In this document: positions 17,995 to 29,800 of the stretch, in pieces
Layout: each line of letters starts with the position of its first letter
Numbering within the stretch: position 1 is the first letter of the stretch
NCBI GenBank assembly: GCA_949373095.1
Contig: CASIBY010000009.1
Location: forward strand, 1 to 64,000
Length of the DNA: 64,000 bases
Direction of reading: 5' to 3'
Source: Candidatus Poseidoniaceae archaeon
GTDB taxonomy: Archaea > Thermoplasmatota > Poseidoniia > Poseidoniales > Poseidoniaceae
Translations under genes and position numbers: made by a program
Notes under the pieces: model-generated
The model's input: only the letters and a program-made list of their open reading frames with translations
Databases searched by the model: none
Told to the model about the DNA's origin: nothing

Positions 17995-19623
17995 TCAAGC
18001 CAATTGAGTCCAGTCAACATCAGCTTCCGCCATCTCAACTTCTTCAACGTCCATCTGTGCAAGTTGGAGTTTTCCAGACAATTCGTCGTTGACCGCATGC
18101 CAGTAGGAATATGCTTCAATAACCCAAATTCCGGATTCCCTGGTTCCGTTTCCTGAGCCTTTCACTCCACCGAACGGAAGGTGAGCTTCAGCGCCTGTGG
18201 TGGAGTTATTGATTCCAGTCATCCCAGCCTTGATACCGGTCTTGTATCGGTATGCTTCCAAACGGTCATTGGTGTAGATTGCGGAAGACAAACCGTAGGG
18301 GCTTGCATTCGCCAGGTGAAGGGCATGGTCGAAATCGTCGGCTTTGCAAATGGTAACTGCGGGTCCGAAGACTTCCTCATGGAAGCACTTCATGTCTTCA
18401 GTGACTTCGGTGAAGACGTGGGGCCACATGAACACACCATCTTCTGCAGTTCCGAGGAAATTTGCAGGTTGGTTATCGCTGGTAATGCGGCCCTTACCGA
18501 ACATATGGTTAGCGCCTGAGGCCTTGCACATTTCTACTCCTATTAGGAAGTCCTTGGCATATTTTTCAGACAACATTGGCCCGTACAATACGCCCTCGTG
18601 TGCAAGAGAGTCACCAATGGTTGTGGACTCAACTTTAGCCATGAACTTGGTCATGAATTCGTCGTAGATGTCCTTGTGGAGAATCAAGTTGCCGAGCGAA
18701 GTGCAGCGTTGACCTGCAGTCCCGAAGGCACCCCAGTATGCTCCTTCAACAGCATTGTCTAGGTTAGCACTTGGCATAACAACAAGTGGATTCTTACCAC
18801 CAAGTTCAAGCGAACACGAGACGAGGTTGCGGCCACATACTTCCCCGATCATCTTACCGACTTCGGTAGAACCTGTGAAGGAAATTTTGTTGACCCGGCC
18901 TTCATCTACTGCATCAACAAGATATTGTCCAGCGCCGCTTCCTTTGCCGTGAACCAGGTTGATAACTCCGTTTGGAACTCCTGCCTCATGCATGATACGA
19001 GCAAGGGCAAAGGAGAGGAGAGGTGCATCTTGTGGGCTCTTCCATACACATGTATTTCCGCACATGATAGCTGGAATCATCTTCCAGAAAGGAACCGCTG
19101 CAGGGAAGTTGCAGGCGTTGATAATACCGCAGACTCCAAGAGGGCGGCGGTAAGTAAACAATTCTTTGTCCGGCAATTCTGAGTTGACAGTTTGTCCGTA
19201 CAAGCGTCGGCCTTCAGATTGGAAAAATAGACAGGTATCAATGGCTTCTTGAACTGAGCCAGCGGATTCTTTCAGAGTCTTGCCGATTTCCCGGGTTTCA
19301 AGTGCGACGATGGCATCTTTGTGCTCCATCAACAGTCGGCCCATGTTTCCAATAATCTGGCCACGAGTGGGAGCGGGAGTAGCTGCCCATCCAGGGAACG
19401 CAGCGTGTGCAGCATCAAGGGCAGAGTGGACATCCTCGCGGGTCGAGAGAGGAAATTCCCCAAGGGTATCGTTGAGGATGGCTGGATTGATGGACGTAAA
19501 AGAGGAACCATCGCTCGCCAGTAACAACTGACCGTTGATGATGTTGTATCCCTTAACGCTAGGCTTACCGTTAGGGTTGTTTGAGGTCAAAAATTCGAGG
19601 CCGGTTTCTAGGACGTGAACCAT
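17995..19623 (-). CDS. NAD(P)-dependent aldehyde dehydrogenase (ALDH superfamily)
   Basis: FTGSTEVGKMI, LELGGKNPLVV, GTAGQRCTS, EEVFGPAVTI; start chosen at 19623 within ORF to 19710. Confidence 0.92.
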   Translation of the reverse strand: MVHVLETGLEFLTSNNPNGKPSVKGYNIINGQLLLASDGSSFTSINPAILNDTLGEFPLSTREDVHSALDAAHAAFPGWAATPAPTRGQIIGNMGRLLMEHKDAIVALETREIGKTLKESAGSVQEAIDTCLFFQSEGRRLYGQTVNSELPDKELFTYRRPLGVCGIINACNFPAAVPFWKMIPAIMCGNTCVWKSPQDAPLLSFALARIMHEAGVPNGVINLVHGKGSGAGQYLVDAVDEGRVNKISFTGSTEVGKMIGEVCGRNLVSCSLELGGKNPLVVMPSANLDNAVEGAYWGAFGTAGQRCTSLGNLILHKDIYDEFMTKFMAKVESTTIGDSLAHEGVLYGPMLSEKYAKDFLIGVEMCKASGANHMFGKGRITSDNQPANFLGTAEDGVFMWPHVFTEVTEDMKCFHEEVFGPAVTICKADDFDHALHLANASPYGLSSAIYTNDRLEAYRYKTGIKAGMTGINNSTTGAEAHLPFGGVKGSGNGTRESGIWVIEAYSYWHAVNDELSGKLQLAQMDVEEVEMAEADVDWTQLA

Positions 19624-19798
19624 GAGCAAAGCGAACAACACTCGTCTCTTGAATGTGATGGAACGAAAGACATGGTCAATATAAGGCGTGCATTTAAGTG
19701 AGTCCTGCACTTTTGCACTTTGTAAACTGACCTGAATGGCGTGGTGGAGTCTTCATATACCGTCGTATGCCAATAGGAAATGTTGAGGAGCGAGTGTT

Positions 19799-22027
19799 AT
19801 GTCTGACAAAGAGGAATCTGTTTCATTGCGAGTATCAAAAGCCATACCGTCAGACGTAGGACATGGGCGTGCCCGCATATCTGCCGACATGGGGTTGGAC
19901 TTGAAGCCCGGTGACATCGTCGAAATCAGCGGCGATAACCGCTCAACGGCTGCCATTTATTGGCGAAGTCGTCCCGAAGATGCAAAGATGGACATTATTC
20001 GTGTAGACGGAATCATCCGCAAGAATGCTGGAGTCAGTCTCGGCGACCGAGTTACCGTGACGAAAGTTGAAGCAAAAGATTGCACTAAACTCACCATTTC
20101 CCCGGTAATGGCCAACAAACAGAAAGTAAAGTTTGGCCCAGGCATTGAAGGATTTGCACGCAGGGGCCTTGCAAAGCGCCCAGTTGTGGCCGGAGACCGA
20201 ATCTTCATCCCAGGAATGACATTGTTTGCCGAGGCACTACCGTTTGCTGTCGTGCAGACAACCCCCAAAGGTATTGTCAAAGTTACAACTGACACAGAAA
20301 TTGTCATCAAGGACGAAGCCGTTGCTGAGGAAGACGTTGGCCAATCTGAAGGAATCACCTACGAAGACGTTGGCGGAATTGGACAGCAGTTGCTCAAAGT
20401 TCGGGAAATGATAGAATTACCACTTAAGCATCCTGAGTTGTTCCGAAGACTCGGTATTGACCCACCAAAGGGTGTGCTGCTTCACGGACCACCTGGAACT
20501 GGAAAAACAATGATTGCAAAGGCTGTTGCAACCGAAGTCAACGCCCACTTCAAGAGTATTAACGGCCCTGAAATCATCTCCAAGTACTATGGTGAATCCG
20601 AAAAACAATTGCGAGAAATTTTTGATGAAGCATCAGACAACGCTCCAGCAATTATATTCATTGATGAAATTGATTCAATTTGTCCAAAGCGGGAAGATGT
20701 TTCTGGAGAAGTTGAGCGACGTGTTGTTGCTCAAATGCTCACTCTAATGGATGGAATGCAGGGCCGTGAAAATGTCGTGGTTATCGGTGCAACCAATCGG
20801 CGTGATGCCCTTGACCCAGCACTCCGTCGGCCAGGTCGTTTCGACAGGGAAATCGAAATCGGTGTCCCTGACCGTGATGGCCGAAGTGAAATTATGGATG
20901 TCCATACGCGACAAATGCCGATTGCAGAGGATTTTGACATCTCATGGGTACTTGACAACACCTACGGATTTGTAGGCGCTGATCTGGCTGCCCTTGTTCG
21001 TGAAGCAGCAATGCGTGCTCTACGAAGATACCTTCCAGAAATGGACTTGGAAGAGGAAACCATCCCTCCAGAAGTCCTCGAAAAAATGGAAGTCTGCATG
21101 GATGACTTCAAAGAAGCTATCCGTGACATTGAACCCTCTGCTCTAAGAGAAATTTATGTTGAAGTTCCTGAAGTTTCATGGGAAGAGGTCGGAGGACTCA
21201 ATGAAGTCAAAGACCGCCTCAAGGAATCGGTAGAATGGCCACTCACTAAACCTGAACTGTTTGAGCACTTTGGAATCAAGCCACCACGAGGAATCGTACT
21301 CTTTGGCGCCCCAGGTACTGGAAAAACCCTGCTTGCAAAGGCCATTGCGAACGAAGCTCAGGCTAATTTCATCAGTATCAAGGGTCCAGAACTCATCTCG
21401 AAGTGGGTCGGAGAATCTGAACGAGCAATTCGGGAGATTTTCAAGAAGGCTAAGCAATCAGCCCCCTCCATCATCTTCCTTGATGAGTTCGAATCCATCG
21501 CATCCATGAGAAGCGGCGGTTCAGCTTCAGAGGGCAGCGATGTATCAAACCGAGTCGTGAACCAACTTCTTGCGAGCATGGATGGCGTAGAGTCACTTGA
21601 CGGCGTTATCATCGTTGCCGCAACCAACCGCCCAGAAATGATTGACCCTGCACTTTTGCGAAGTGGTCGCTTTGAGCGAGTTCTGCACGTACCTCCGCCA
21701 GACGCCGGCGCTCGAGAAGTCATCTTCAACATCCACAGTGAAGGAATGCCGTTGAGCAAATTCTCTTTCAAGGATATTCTCACAGGCATGGATGGATTTA
21801 CGGGAGCAGACATTGAGGCAGTATGCCGAGAAGCTGCACTCATCTGTATGCGTGCCGGTAAGAAGCGTGTCACTAAGTCCCACTTTGAGGATGCTATCTC
21901 TCGAGTACGACCAACTGTCACTCCGGACATGCTGGATTACTACCAGAAGATGGAAAGCCGTTTGACGTCTGGATTGAGCAATATCAAGCGAAATCGTGAC
22001 TTCAGCCGTGGCATGGAAACCATGTGA
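19799..22027 (+). CDS. Cdc48/VCP-type AAA+ ATPase
   Basis: Cdc48 N-domain; two AAA modules with GPPGTGKT / GAPGTGKT and [10 protein letters not shown] / [10 protein letters not shown]. Confidence 0.97.
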   Translation: MSDKEESVSLRVSKAIPSDVGHGRARISADMGLDLKPGDIVEISGDNRSTAAIYWRSRPEDAKMDIIRVDGIIRKNAGVSLGDRVTVTKVEAKDCTKLTISPVMANKQKVKFGPGIEGFARRGLAKRPVVAGDRIFIPGMTLFAEALPFAVVQTTPKGIVKVTTDTEIVIKDEAVAEEDVGQSEGITYEDVGGIGQQLLKVREMIELPLKHPELFRRLGIDPPKGVLLHGPPGTGKTMIAKAVATEVNAHFKSINGPEIISKYYGESEKQLREIFDEASDNAPAIIFIDEIDSICPKREDVSGEVERRVVAQMLTLMDGMQGRENVVVIGATNRRDALDPALRRPGRFDREIEIGVPDRDGRSEIMDVHTRQMPIAEDFDISWVLDNTYGFVGADLAALVREAAMRALRRYLPEMDLEEETIPPEVLEKMEVCMDDFKEAIRDIEPSALREIYVEVPEVSWEEVGGLNEVKDRLKESVEWPLTKPELFEHFGIKPPRGIVLFGAPGTGKTLLAKAIANEAQANFISIKGPELISKWVGESERAIREIFKKAKQSAPSIIFLDEFESIASMRSGGSASEGSDVSNRVVNQLLASMDGVESLDGVIIVAATNRPEMIDPALLRSGRFERVLHVPPPDAGAREVIFNIHSEGMPLSKFSFKDILTGMDGFTGADIEAVCREAALICMRAGKKRVTKSHFEDAISRVRPTVTPDMLDYYQKMESRLTSGLSNIKRNRDFSRGMETM

Positions 22028-22074
22028 TTTGGCCTCACCATACCGACGCATTCATTTGGCCTCGCTGAAACGGA

Positions 22075-22335
22075 TTGACCACAGAGGTAGATGAGATGGC
22101 GATCTTCGGCAGGGAAGTTATAGGACGTCTGGTCGCTGACCGCACGGGAACCGACCTCGGTAGTTTGACGGACATCCACTTTGACCTCAAAACAGGAGCT
22201 ATTAGCGAACTCATCGTCACTGTTGAAGCAACTGTAAGTGCAGCAGCACTTCCCTTTGAGAGCCGTGAAAACATCGTTATAATTCCCGTAGACGCTGTCT
22301 CTAGAATAGCAACAAAAATTCATCTGAACCGTTGA
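22075..22335 (+). CDS. PRC-barrel domain protein
   Basis: 86 aa; MAIFGREVIGRLVADRTGTDLGSLTDIHFDLKTGAISELIV. Confidence 0.8.
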   Translation: MTTEVDEMAIFGREVIGRLVADRTGTDLGSLTDIHFDLKTGAISELIVTVEATVSAAALPFESRENIVIIPVDAVSRIATKIHLNR

Positions 22336-22422
22336 AACACCCTAGTTTATTGTAACACATTGGATGAGCATTTTATGTTCTTGTTTGGACAACCTTCTAA
22401 AGATAGGTGAAACCGTGGAAGA

Positions 22423-24063
22423 GTGGGTAGTTTCTCCCAAGTGATGTCTATGGTCGGCCTGCCTGCTAATTTTAACGCCAGAAGGATTGCCCTTCAAGCG
22501 TCATTTTGGCTTGTTATGCTTATCCTACTAATGACAATCCTGCTCAATTTCATCAACCTGAGCGCCACAAACCAACTCTCGGCTTACGATGATGATTGGA
22601 ACGATATGTCTGCGTTCAGACAGGATATCAAAGACATGGGGATTCAAACTAACTCACTCGTGAGTAGTCCGTTGCTCCTCGGCGACATCGAAGACCCCCG
22701 TAACACAACCTACATCCTTGCCGGTGTAGAGCGAGATACACTCACTCTTCCACAATTTGATGAGGACGGTTTCATCACCATTGCATCGGGCAGTGGATAC
22801 TCGCCCTCAGAGATCAACGCCATCGTTGAATTTGTCGAGGCCGGTGGAACGGCGCTTGTCTTGGAGGATTATGGCTACGGAAGTTCTGTTGCAGAGGCGT
22901 TCGGAGTGAGGTTCATGGGCGAGCAGGTATACGATACCAACTACGTCGCAGAACTTGATTTCAATTACATTTGGATGTGCGTTCAGGAGAACCCATGTGG
23001 CATGAACGGTACTAAGATTGACCCGAGCACCCTGTCATCTCACGAGCGCTGGGCCAATGTCGGTGAACAAGGGGAACACCCTTGCTCACTCTTGGATGGA
23101 GAAAGCATGACCGAGGCTGAAGCTGGCCTTTGTACTCAACATTGGAACAGTGGCGTCATTGAATACAACGGCACCTATCAGATGCTACTCAACAATGTCA
23201 CGGGACTTGAGAAAATCCCAGGCGTTCGGGGCCCGCTAAGTGAAGTTGCAGTTCGTGCTATGACCAGCAACGGGGCAACCGTGGACGTTAACGGAGATGG
23301 CGATATACAATTTGGAAGCGAAATAACACCGGCAACACCAGACCGGTGGGGCCAATTCAATCTCACTATCGAAGCATGTGCACGAACCAGTTGCGACCCA
23401 TCCGATGGTGGAAGAATTGTCTTCATGGCTGACGGGTCTGCACTCATTAACGCTATGTACGATTACGAAGGCTTCAACGAAGGAAAATACGGTGAAACCG
23501 CAACGCTCATGCCCGCAAATGACAATCGCAAGTGGGCCATGGATTTCATCGCTGAAGCCTTGATGAGTCAACTGGAAGGCGAAGAAGGTGAACCTGCTGA
23601 GAACGCAATGGTCATTTTTGATGAATCACGACACCCCCAAAGTGCCCTTGCGGCTGATTCTTACAACACGGTTTACTTCCTCCTTGTCTACTTCACTGGA
23701 GAAGGTCTAGCCATGCTCCTTCTTTTCCTCATTCTGTTCGTAGCCTTTGAAGCAGTTCTCATCAAGAAACGTGACCCAGAGCCATGGCGCCACGTATTCA
23801 GCATCATCTACTACGGATTTGGTGATGCCAATAGATATGCTTACTATTCCAAAGTGGAGAAGATTCGCCAAGTGTTCCTTTCTAAGGTTCGAAACCAAAA
23901 CGGACTGAATCGTGAAGAATTCCAAGGTATGCAAGCCAATGAACTCGTTTCAATGATAAGCGACCCTGTTCTTGCCAAATTTGCGGTTGAATCAAACAAC
24001 CGATACACGCTTGAACAGACGGTCGCTCTGGTCAAACGGATTAAGGCGTGGGGACGTCAGTGA
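22423..24063 (+). CDS. DUF4350-like membrane-anchored protein
   Basis: N-terminal TM, GATase-like segment (IVEFVEAGGTALVLEDYGYGSSVAEAFGV), C-terminal TM; adjacent to a DUF58 gene. Confidence 0.7.
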   Translation: MGSFSQVMSMVGLPANFNARRIALQASFWLVMLILLMTILLNFINLSATNQLSAYDDDWNDMSAFRQDIKDMGIQTNSLVSSPLLLGDIEDPRNTTYILAGVERDTLTLPQFDEDGFITIASGSGYSPSEINAIVEFVEAGGTALVLEDYGYGSSVAEAFGVRFMGEQVYDTNYVAELDFNYIWMCVQENPCGMNGTKIDPSTLSSHERWANVGEQGEHPCSLLDGESMTEAEAGLCTQHWNSGVIEYNGTYQMLLNNVTGLEKIPGVRGPLSEVAVRAMTSNGATVDVNGDGDIQFGSEITPATPDRWGQFNLTIEACARTSCDPSDGGRIVFMADGSALINAMYDYEGFNEGKYGETATLMPANDNRKWAMDFIAEALMSQLEGEEGEPAENAMVIFDESRHPQSALAADSYNTVYFLLVYFTGEGLAMLLLFLILFVAFEAVLIKKRDPEPWRHVFSIIYYGFGDANRYAYYSKVEKIRQVFLSKVRNQNGLNREEFQGMQANELVSMISDPVLAKFAVESNNRYTLEQTVALVKRIKAWGRQ

Positions 24064-24073
24064 GGTGAGATGA

Positions 24074-25327
24074 ATGTGGACACGTAAGGCTGCTTTCACC
24101 TTCACTGGAGGAATTGCTCTTGTGTTGATTGGAATGATGATTTCCAATCAGCAAATGATGATACTTGGCCTCAGTTTGGTGGCCTTCATCGTGGTTAATT
24201 CATGGATTTCTGGTCATGGTGACGTTGAAGTTCAGCGAACACTCTCCGCTGATAACCTGTACAAAGGAGATGATTTGTATGTTGAACTCCTTATTACGAA
24301 CCGTAGCAACAGGAAAACCCAGATGCTGGACATCTACGATAACATCCCTCACGAGATGAAGTTGCGAAGTGGATTGAATCAGATGCAACTGAACCTCAAA
24401 CCTGGCGAGTCCGCTCGTATTCGCTATGTGCTCCGTTGCCCGTTAAGAGGACACTACTCTCTAGGACCTGTATCACTACGTGCCCGAAACACATTCAATC
24501 TAGGTGTTGAAGACATGTATGTTGACCATCACAGTGACATTGTTATCTTCCCGCAAATCAAGGACATTGAAGAAGCATTCTTGCGAAGCCGCACACCCAA
24601 GATGTACACTGGGGCGACAACTCTACGAACACCAGGGCAAGGGTCTGAATTTTATTCTCTACGAGAGTATGTCCCTGGAGACCCGTTCAAGAACATCAAT
24701 TGGAAAGCATTTGCCCGAACTGGTGAACTGATGGTGAACGAAAAATGCCGAGATGCGGTAACCGACCTCTATCTCATTCTTGACAGCCGAGACCTCGCCC
24801 GCATTGGGACCGTCCTCAAAAATCCCCTCGAGATGGGAACCGTGTCCGCAGCAAGTCTAGCAGCCTTCTTTTTGAAACGCCGAGATTCAGTCGCTCTTGC
24901 AATTTATGATGAAAAATTGTCATATCTTCCACCAGACACCGGTGACAAACAGTACTTCAAGATTCTAAGTGCACTGGCGGGAGTAACACCGAAGGGAACT
25001 ATGCCGCTTCAGGCGGTAACAAACTCGCTCAGTGGAAGATTTAGTCGGGGAAGTCCAGTGTTCGTCATCTCCTCATGCGAAGGCGACGGTACTGTGCCCG
25101 CCGCTGTTCGCGACTTGGTTGGTCGAGGGCACGAAGTAACTGTCTTGTCTCCATCTAGCGTAGACTTTGAACGTCTCGTGAGCAGGATTCCACGTATGTC
25201 GTACGAAGTCCTGAAACTAGAACGACAGAACCGACTCACAACGCTCGCAGGTTCGGGAGCACAAGTCATCGATTGGATGCCCGACATGGATCTGTCACAG
25301 GCATTAATGCAGGTAAAGGGGTACTGA
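24074..25327 (+). CDS. DUF58 domain protein
   Basis: SEFYSLREYVPGDPFKNINWKAFARTGELMVNE is the DUF58 signature. Confidence 0.92.
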   Translation: MWTRKAAFTFTGGIALVLIGMMISNQQMMILGLSLVAFIVVNSWISGHGDVEVQRTLSADNLYKGDDLYVELLITNRSNRKTQMLDIYDNIPHEMKLRSGLNQMQLNLKPGESARIRYVLRCPLRGHYSLGPVSLRARNTFNLGVEDMYVDHHSDIVIFPQIKDIEEAFLRSRTPKMYTGATTLRTPGQGSEFYSLREYVPGDPFKNINWKAFARTGELMVNEKCRDAVTDLYLILDSRDLARIGTVLKNPLEMGTVSAASLAAFFLKRRDSVALAIYDEKLSYLPPDTGDKQYFKILSALAGVTPKGTMPLQAVTNSLSGRFSRGSPVFVISSCEGDGTVPAAVRDLVGRGHEVTVLSPSSVDFERLVSRIPRMSYEVLKLERQNRLTTLAGSGAQVIDWMPDMDLSQALMQVKGY

Positions 25328-25329
25328 AG

Positions 25330-26547
25330 ATGGCAGGTGAAGTAGGTCTCCAGTCAGATGTTCTTATGGAAGGCACCGCTCGTCCAAGAACACTTCATCT
25401 GAAAAATTTGAGGCGTCAATGGCAGATCCTTTGCCTCCAAATCGTTGCAACAATTGCCCTCATCACCATGTATGTCCAAGTGGTCCAAACTTACGTCGTA
25501 GGATCCATAGACCATACCATCCTGTTTGACTCCATTGAATTACTGATATCAGACCAGCTCCCTCTGGGTGACTGGTTAACAGGAGAAGGAAGAGAGGGTC
25601 TTTCGAGATTCTTTGTTCCAATGGTCATGGGACTTGGCTTAGGCGGAATCATGGCCTTCATTGCATTCCAAAGTCCCAAGGTTCAGCAGAGAATCAAATT
25701 AGGATTCATCGTTGGCCTGATTGTTCTTCTCGTTGGACGCCTTCTTCTTTCTTGGTTTGCTGGAATGCTGTTTGAATTCAACCTGCGACTACCTGACGAA
25801 GGTGAATTAGAAACCCTTCAGTGGCCTCTCCTCATGATTTTGTCACTCATCATCCTCTTCATCTATCTCTTACCCGTTATCATGGGTACTCGAGGCATAT
25901 GGGGTCTATCACGCCGTTCAATCGCTTGGGCAATCGGTTTCACACTCCTTTTCCTAGGAATTCATGCCATTCTCACCTTCCCGCTTATCAAAGGACAACT
26001 TGGGTCCTATGGTGGAGTTCTAGCCACGCTTGAGAGTCAAACATCAGACCCTACAATCGGACTCTTTGGTCTGAATTTGGTTACAAAGGAACAGTTCGAC
26101 CTCATCCTCATAGCAGTACTCATCATGGTGTTCCAAGAAGCGAGTTACGGCGTAATCCGGAACCTTGAGTATGCATTCCGCCTTCCTGAATCGTGCAAGC
26201 GCGACCCAGAATATGTGCGCCAAATGGATAACGTACTCAACACTCACTTGCGCCATACATTCTTTTTCTTAGGCTTGACAGGACTAGCGACGATGGTCGC
26301 ATTAGGTTTCCACAAAGTTCTCCTCACCATCGTTTCAGATACGACAGGCAGTCAGTGGGCAGGACAGGTTTCAGAATCCATTGAATTAACTCTTACCTAC
26401 GGATTAGTCATCTCCGCTTTGCTGTTCCTTAGCATCATGTCTGTGCTGAGGTTCTTTATCCCATGGCAGCGAGTCATAGGGCTGATACAGTCACGGGGAG
26501 TGAAGGATGATACGAAGCCCGCAACTAAGGACTTCACACAACTTTGA
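25330..26547 (+). CDS. Multi-pass membrane protein of the DUF58 operon
   Basis: Several hydrophobic helices; start chosen at ATG 25330 just after the upstream stop. Confidence 0.75.
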   Translation: MAGEVGLQSDVLMEGTARPRTLHLKNLRRQWQILCLQIVATIALITMYVQVVQTYVVGSIDHTILFDSIELLISDQLPLGDWLTGEGREGLSRFFVPMVMGLGLGGIMAFIAFQSPKVQQRIKLGFIVGLIVLLVGRLLLSWFAGMLFEFNLRLPDEGELETLQWPLLMILSLIILFIYLLPVIMGTRGIWGLSRRSIAWAIGFTLLFLGIHAILTFPLIKGQLGSYGGVLATLESQTSDPTIGLFGLNLVTKEQFDLILIAVLIMVFQEASYGVIRNLEYAFRLPESCKRDPEYVRQMDNVLNTHLRHTFFFLGLTGLATMVALGFHKVLLTIVSDTTGSQWAGQVSESIELTLTYGLVISALLFLSIMSVLRFFIPWQRVIGLIQSRGVKDDTKPATKDFTQL

Positions 26548-26829
26548 TCATTGATTGGACTGAATCAATCGCCCAATCATCTCACTTGTTGCCAGTAAAA
26601 GCAATGGGAAGGCGATAAAGCCAATCGTAAATCCAATCCAATTCGTGTTGAACTGGTCGCTAATGCTGCCACCATAAACGCTGGTTATGACAACGACTGC
26701 AACCAGCATGAATCGTTCAAGAAACAGGGGGTATGGTCGACCTTTCGCTTCTTCCCGCCCTAGGAGAGTTGTCGGTTCACTTGACAACTTTAGCACCTCA
26801 GAAATCAATATTTGAAAGGCGTGATTCAA
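26548..26829 (-). CDS. Small two-TM membrane protein, 93 aa
   Basis: Two hydrophobic segments; start overlaps the 3' end of the coiled-coil gene. Confidence 0.55.
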   Translation of the reverse strand: MNHAFQILISEVLKLSSEPTTLLGREEAKGRPYPLFLERFMLVAVVVITSVYGGSISDQFNTNWIGFTIGFIAFPLLLLATSEMIGRLIQSNQ

Positions 26830-29800
26830 GGTCGGCTAAAGCAGAATCAGAAGGAGAACTTGTAGCGGTTGGCGTCGTATCTCTATGACCCCATTCAGCA
26901 TCGATACGCGCTAATTCAGCCTCGAGTTGGGCTCGTTCGTCATCAAGGTCAAGTTTAGTTGGCTGTGTCGTACCTTGCGCAATGGTAGCTGCTGGTAGTG
27001 AGTCGCTTGGTGCGGGTAAATCTGACCAACCATCGGTATCGGTAGTCGAGAGTTCCGCCTGACCCAAATCGATGTCTTCTTCATGAAGCAAAGATGGCTC
27101 AAGGTCAACTAGCATGTCTTCATCAACTGGAAGACGTTGACTTGATGGGATGGATTCTCTCTCGAATGGAAGAAGACCGTCCCGTTGGAATTCCCAAAGC
27201 ATACCTCTTGGAATACCATCGGTAAGCCCGGAGGCATCAAGTTGAGTAATGAGTTCTTCCAGAACACGGGCTGTTTCCTCCAATCCAATGGCTTCACCAG
27301 CATCTCGTTGATCTGCTTCAAGGTAAATGTCATCCAAAGCAACCTGAATCAATTTACGAGTGCCTTGGGCGAGACTTGGAAGCGCTTCAGGACGTTGACA
27401 GTTGGTCATCAAAGCGTGTACTTCATGACTTGGCGCCCCCAGGCGTTCAATTTGCTCAAGAACATTCCTAATTCTGCGTAGCATGGTGATGGAACGGTCG
27501 TAATCTTCTAGCAGATGTTCCAAATCCAAAACAACGTGGTTGACGGTTTCTCCGAGTTGATGTTCCAATCGTTGTTGAACAGACCAGCGGGCGAGTCCTC
27601 GAACCGCCCCTGCTGTTTGTGGAACCTGACGCTCGAGTAACGTCATAACCTCAGATGAAAGAAGATGACGGGGGGTGGCAGCGACATGGTCAACGGTTGA
27701 TTGAATGACCTGAAGTGCACGCTCAACGGCACGGTCGAGCATGGTCACTGAGTAACCGAGTTCACGAGCATGTTCAAGACGTTCAAGCACAGGGCCCAGA
27801 CCTTCGAAGGTGTTGTTGTCGTCAAGAAGAGCTTGTGCAAGGGGCTCTTCTGCAAGACGGGCTCGTAGGCGTTCAGCTTCCTGGATATCTGCAAGGGCTT
27901 CTTCATGCGCTTGAGAAAGAGTAGTTGCCTTTTCAACAAGAGACGAAAGTTCTGCTTCTGCGTGCCCGCGACGGGCGCCCATGTCTCCAAGTTCACGGAG
28001 AAGTGTTCGGCGTTCATCCATTAATTCTCGGAGTTCAGCCTGAACGTTTGAACGGCGGGACTCATCCTCTGCACGACGAAGGCGGTCTTCTTCCATGCGA
28101 GTCTTTGACATGGATTCCTCAGTTTTGATAGCTTCTAATTCGAGTTGATGCACGTGAACTTGTTCCTGGAGCGTGAGCACATCTGATTGGCTTCTTGCAT
28201 GACGCTCTCTCGTCGTACTGACTTGCTCTGTGAGTACACGCAAGCGACGCTCTTCGTCCTCGCTTTGTTGCCGTATTGTATTCAGGCGCTTACTACCCTC
28301 TGTCAAATTAGCCTGAAGTTCGGCTTCCTTGAGCGCAAGTGTTTCTATCATTTCTTGAAGTTCACTACTCGCTTCTGCGTCACCCAAAGCTTTCGCCAAT
28401 TCTGCAGCACGCTCGCTGACTTGATATTCAAGTTCATTCACCCGGCGTACGAGACGTTCAGCACGGTGTTCTGCATCTTCCGATTGGTTACGAGATTCTG
28501 CAAGATCAACTTGCAAACTGTTGAGGCGAGCATGTGCCTCCTCAAGGGCAACGGTATGCTCTTGGCGTGTTTCGCTTGCCTCACGAGCAACAATCTGGGC
28601 GGCTGTTTTCTTCGTTTCCAATTCCTTATTCTTACCTTCAAGGAGGGCTTTAGCCTTAGTCATTTCATCCAGAGATTGCTGAGCAGACTCGAGTTTTCGG
28701 CGTAAGCCAGCGTCAACAGCAGCAACTGCTTCCCCTTGCATTACTGGTAGACCATCTCCCACTTCCATGCCTGCGGTTGAAAAATTGACCTTCCCTCGTT
28801 GAAATCGTAATTCTTCCAAACCTGCTTCAAAACCAAGCATTTCCTCCAAAGAGGCCCTAATTGATGCCTGCCGAGCCTCTGAACGGGTTCGTACGGTTGA
28901 TAACTGGTCGCAGAAAGATTTGAGCTTGAACGTTTCAAAGGAGCCTGAATTCGAAGAGACAACCGTGCCAGCTGGAAAACGAATTAATTGCAACTTTCGC
29001 TTTGGTTCAGTAAGCATTGTCATGGCAGCGCTTTCGTCATCTGCGTTTGGAGCCCAAAGAGCCACAGGAACTCCCCGTGAAAGAATGAGTGAGACGGACT
29101 TTGAGGAAGCTCCGGATTGAATGTGGCCGGTGACCTCCTCGTCCATGCCCGCTTTGAGCAGAGAAAGGATGGCATCAGGGCCACCTCGCCCTTCGCGAAG
29201 AGGGAATCCATCGGGCAGACTTGTGCCGTGCTCTCCAATCGATGCAACATCTCCCTCAAGGATGAGTGATGCAGAAGAGAGGAGACGGGCATGGTTTGCT
29301 TCCCGTTCGGTCCAAATTGCAAGAGCAATTTCTCCACTTTGTGCCAGGAGCAGTGCACCATCCGAAGTGTGCAGGGTCCAATGACCCGAAGGCCCCAATC
29401 CCAATCCTAGATTGATATCTTCTACACGGATATCAGAGAGAATGCTGTGAATCTGAGACGAGAGAGACTCAGCTTCTCGCGGGAGGTCCCCTGCTTCATC
29501 AATGAGCATACCTGAATCAATAGCGATGGCTCCCCGTACGGTTTCATCTTCAACGAGGTGGTTCAGAACTTTGGACAAGTCTCGTGCGAGGAGACGCTCG
29601 ACGAAATTCGTCATTGAGCGAAGTCCTTGCCGGTCTGCTTGATGAACAAACGCTTCTGGGACGAGCTCCGCCACATCACCAAGTCCGGCGATGGTGTATT
29701 CTGTAGCAGTGAACCTTACTTTCTGTTCGGATTCTAGTGCGAGCAGAGCCTGCTGAGCCTCATCACCGGCAAGCAAATCTCGCTTCTGAGTGTATTTACT

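Noticed and set aside
21358-22051. Antisense ORFs inside cdc48 (190 and 152 aa)
   Set aside because: Opposite a strongly conserved gene; no domain-like features.
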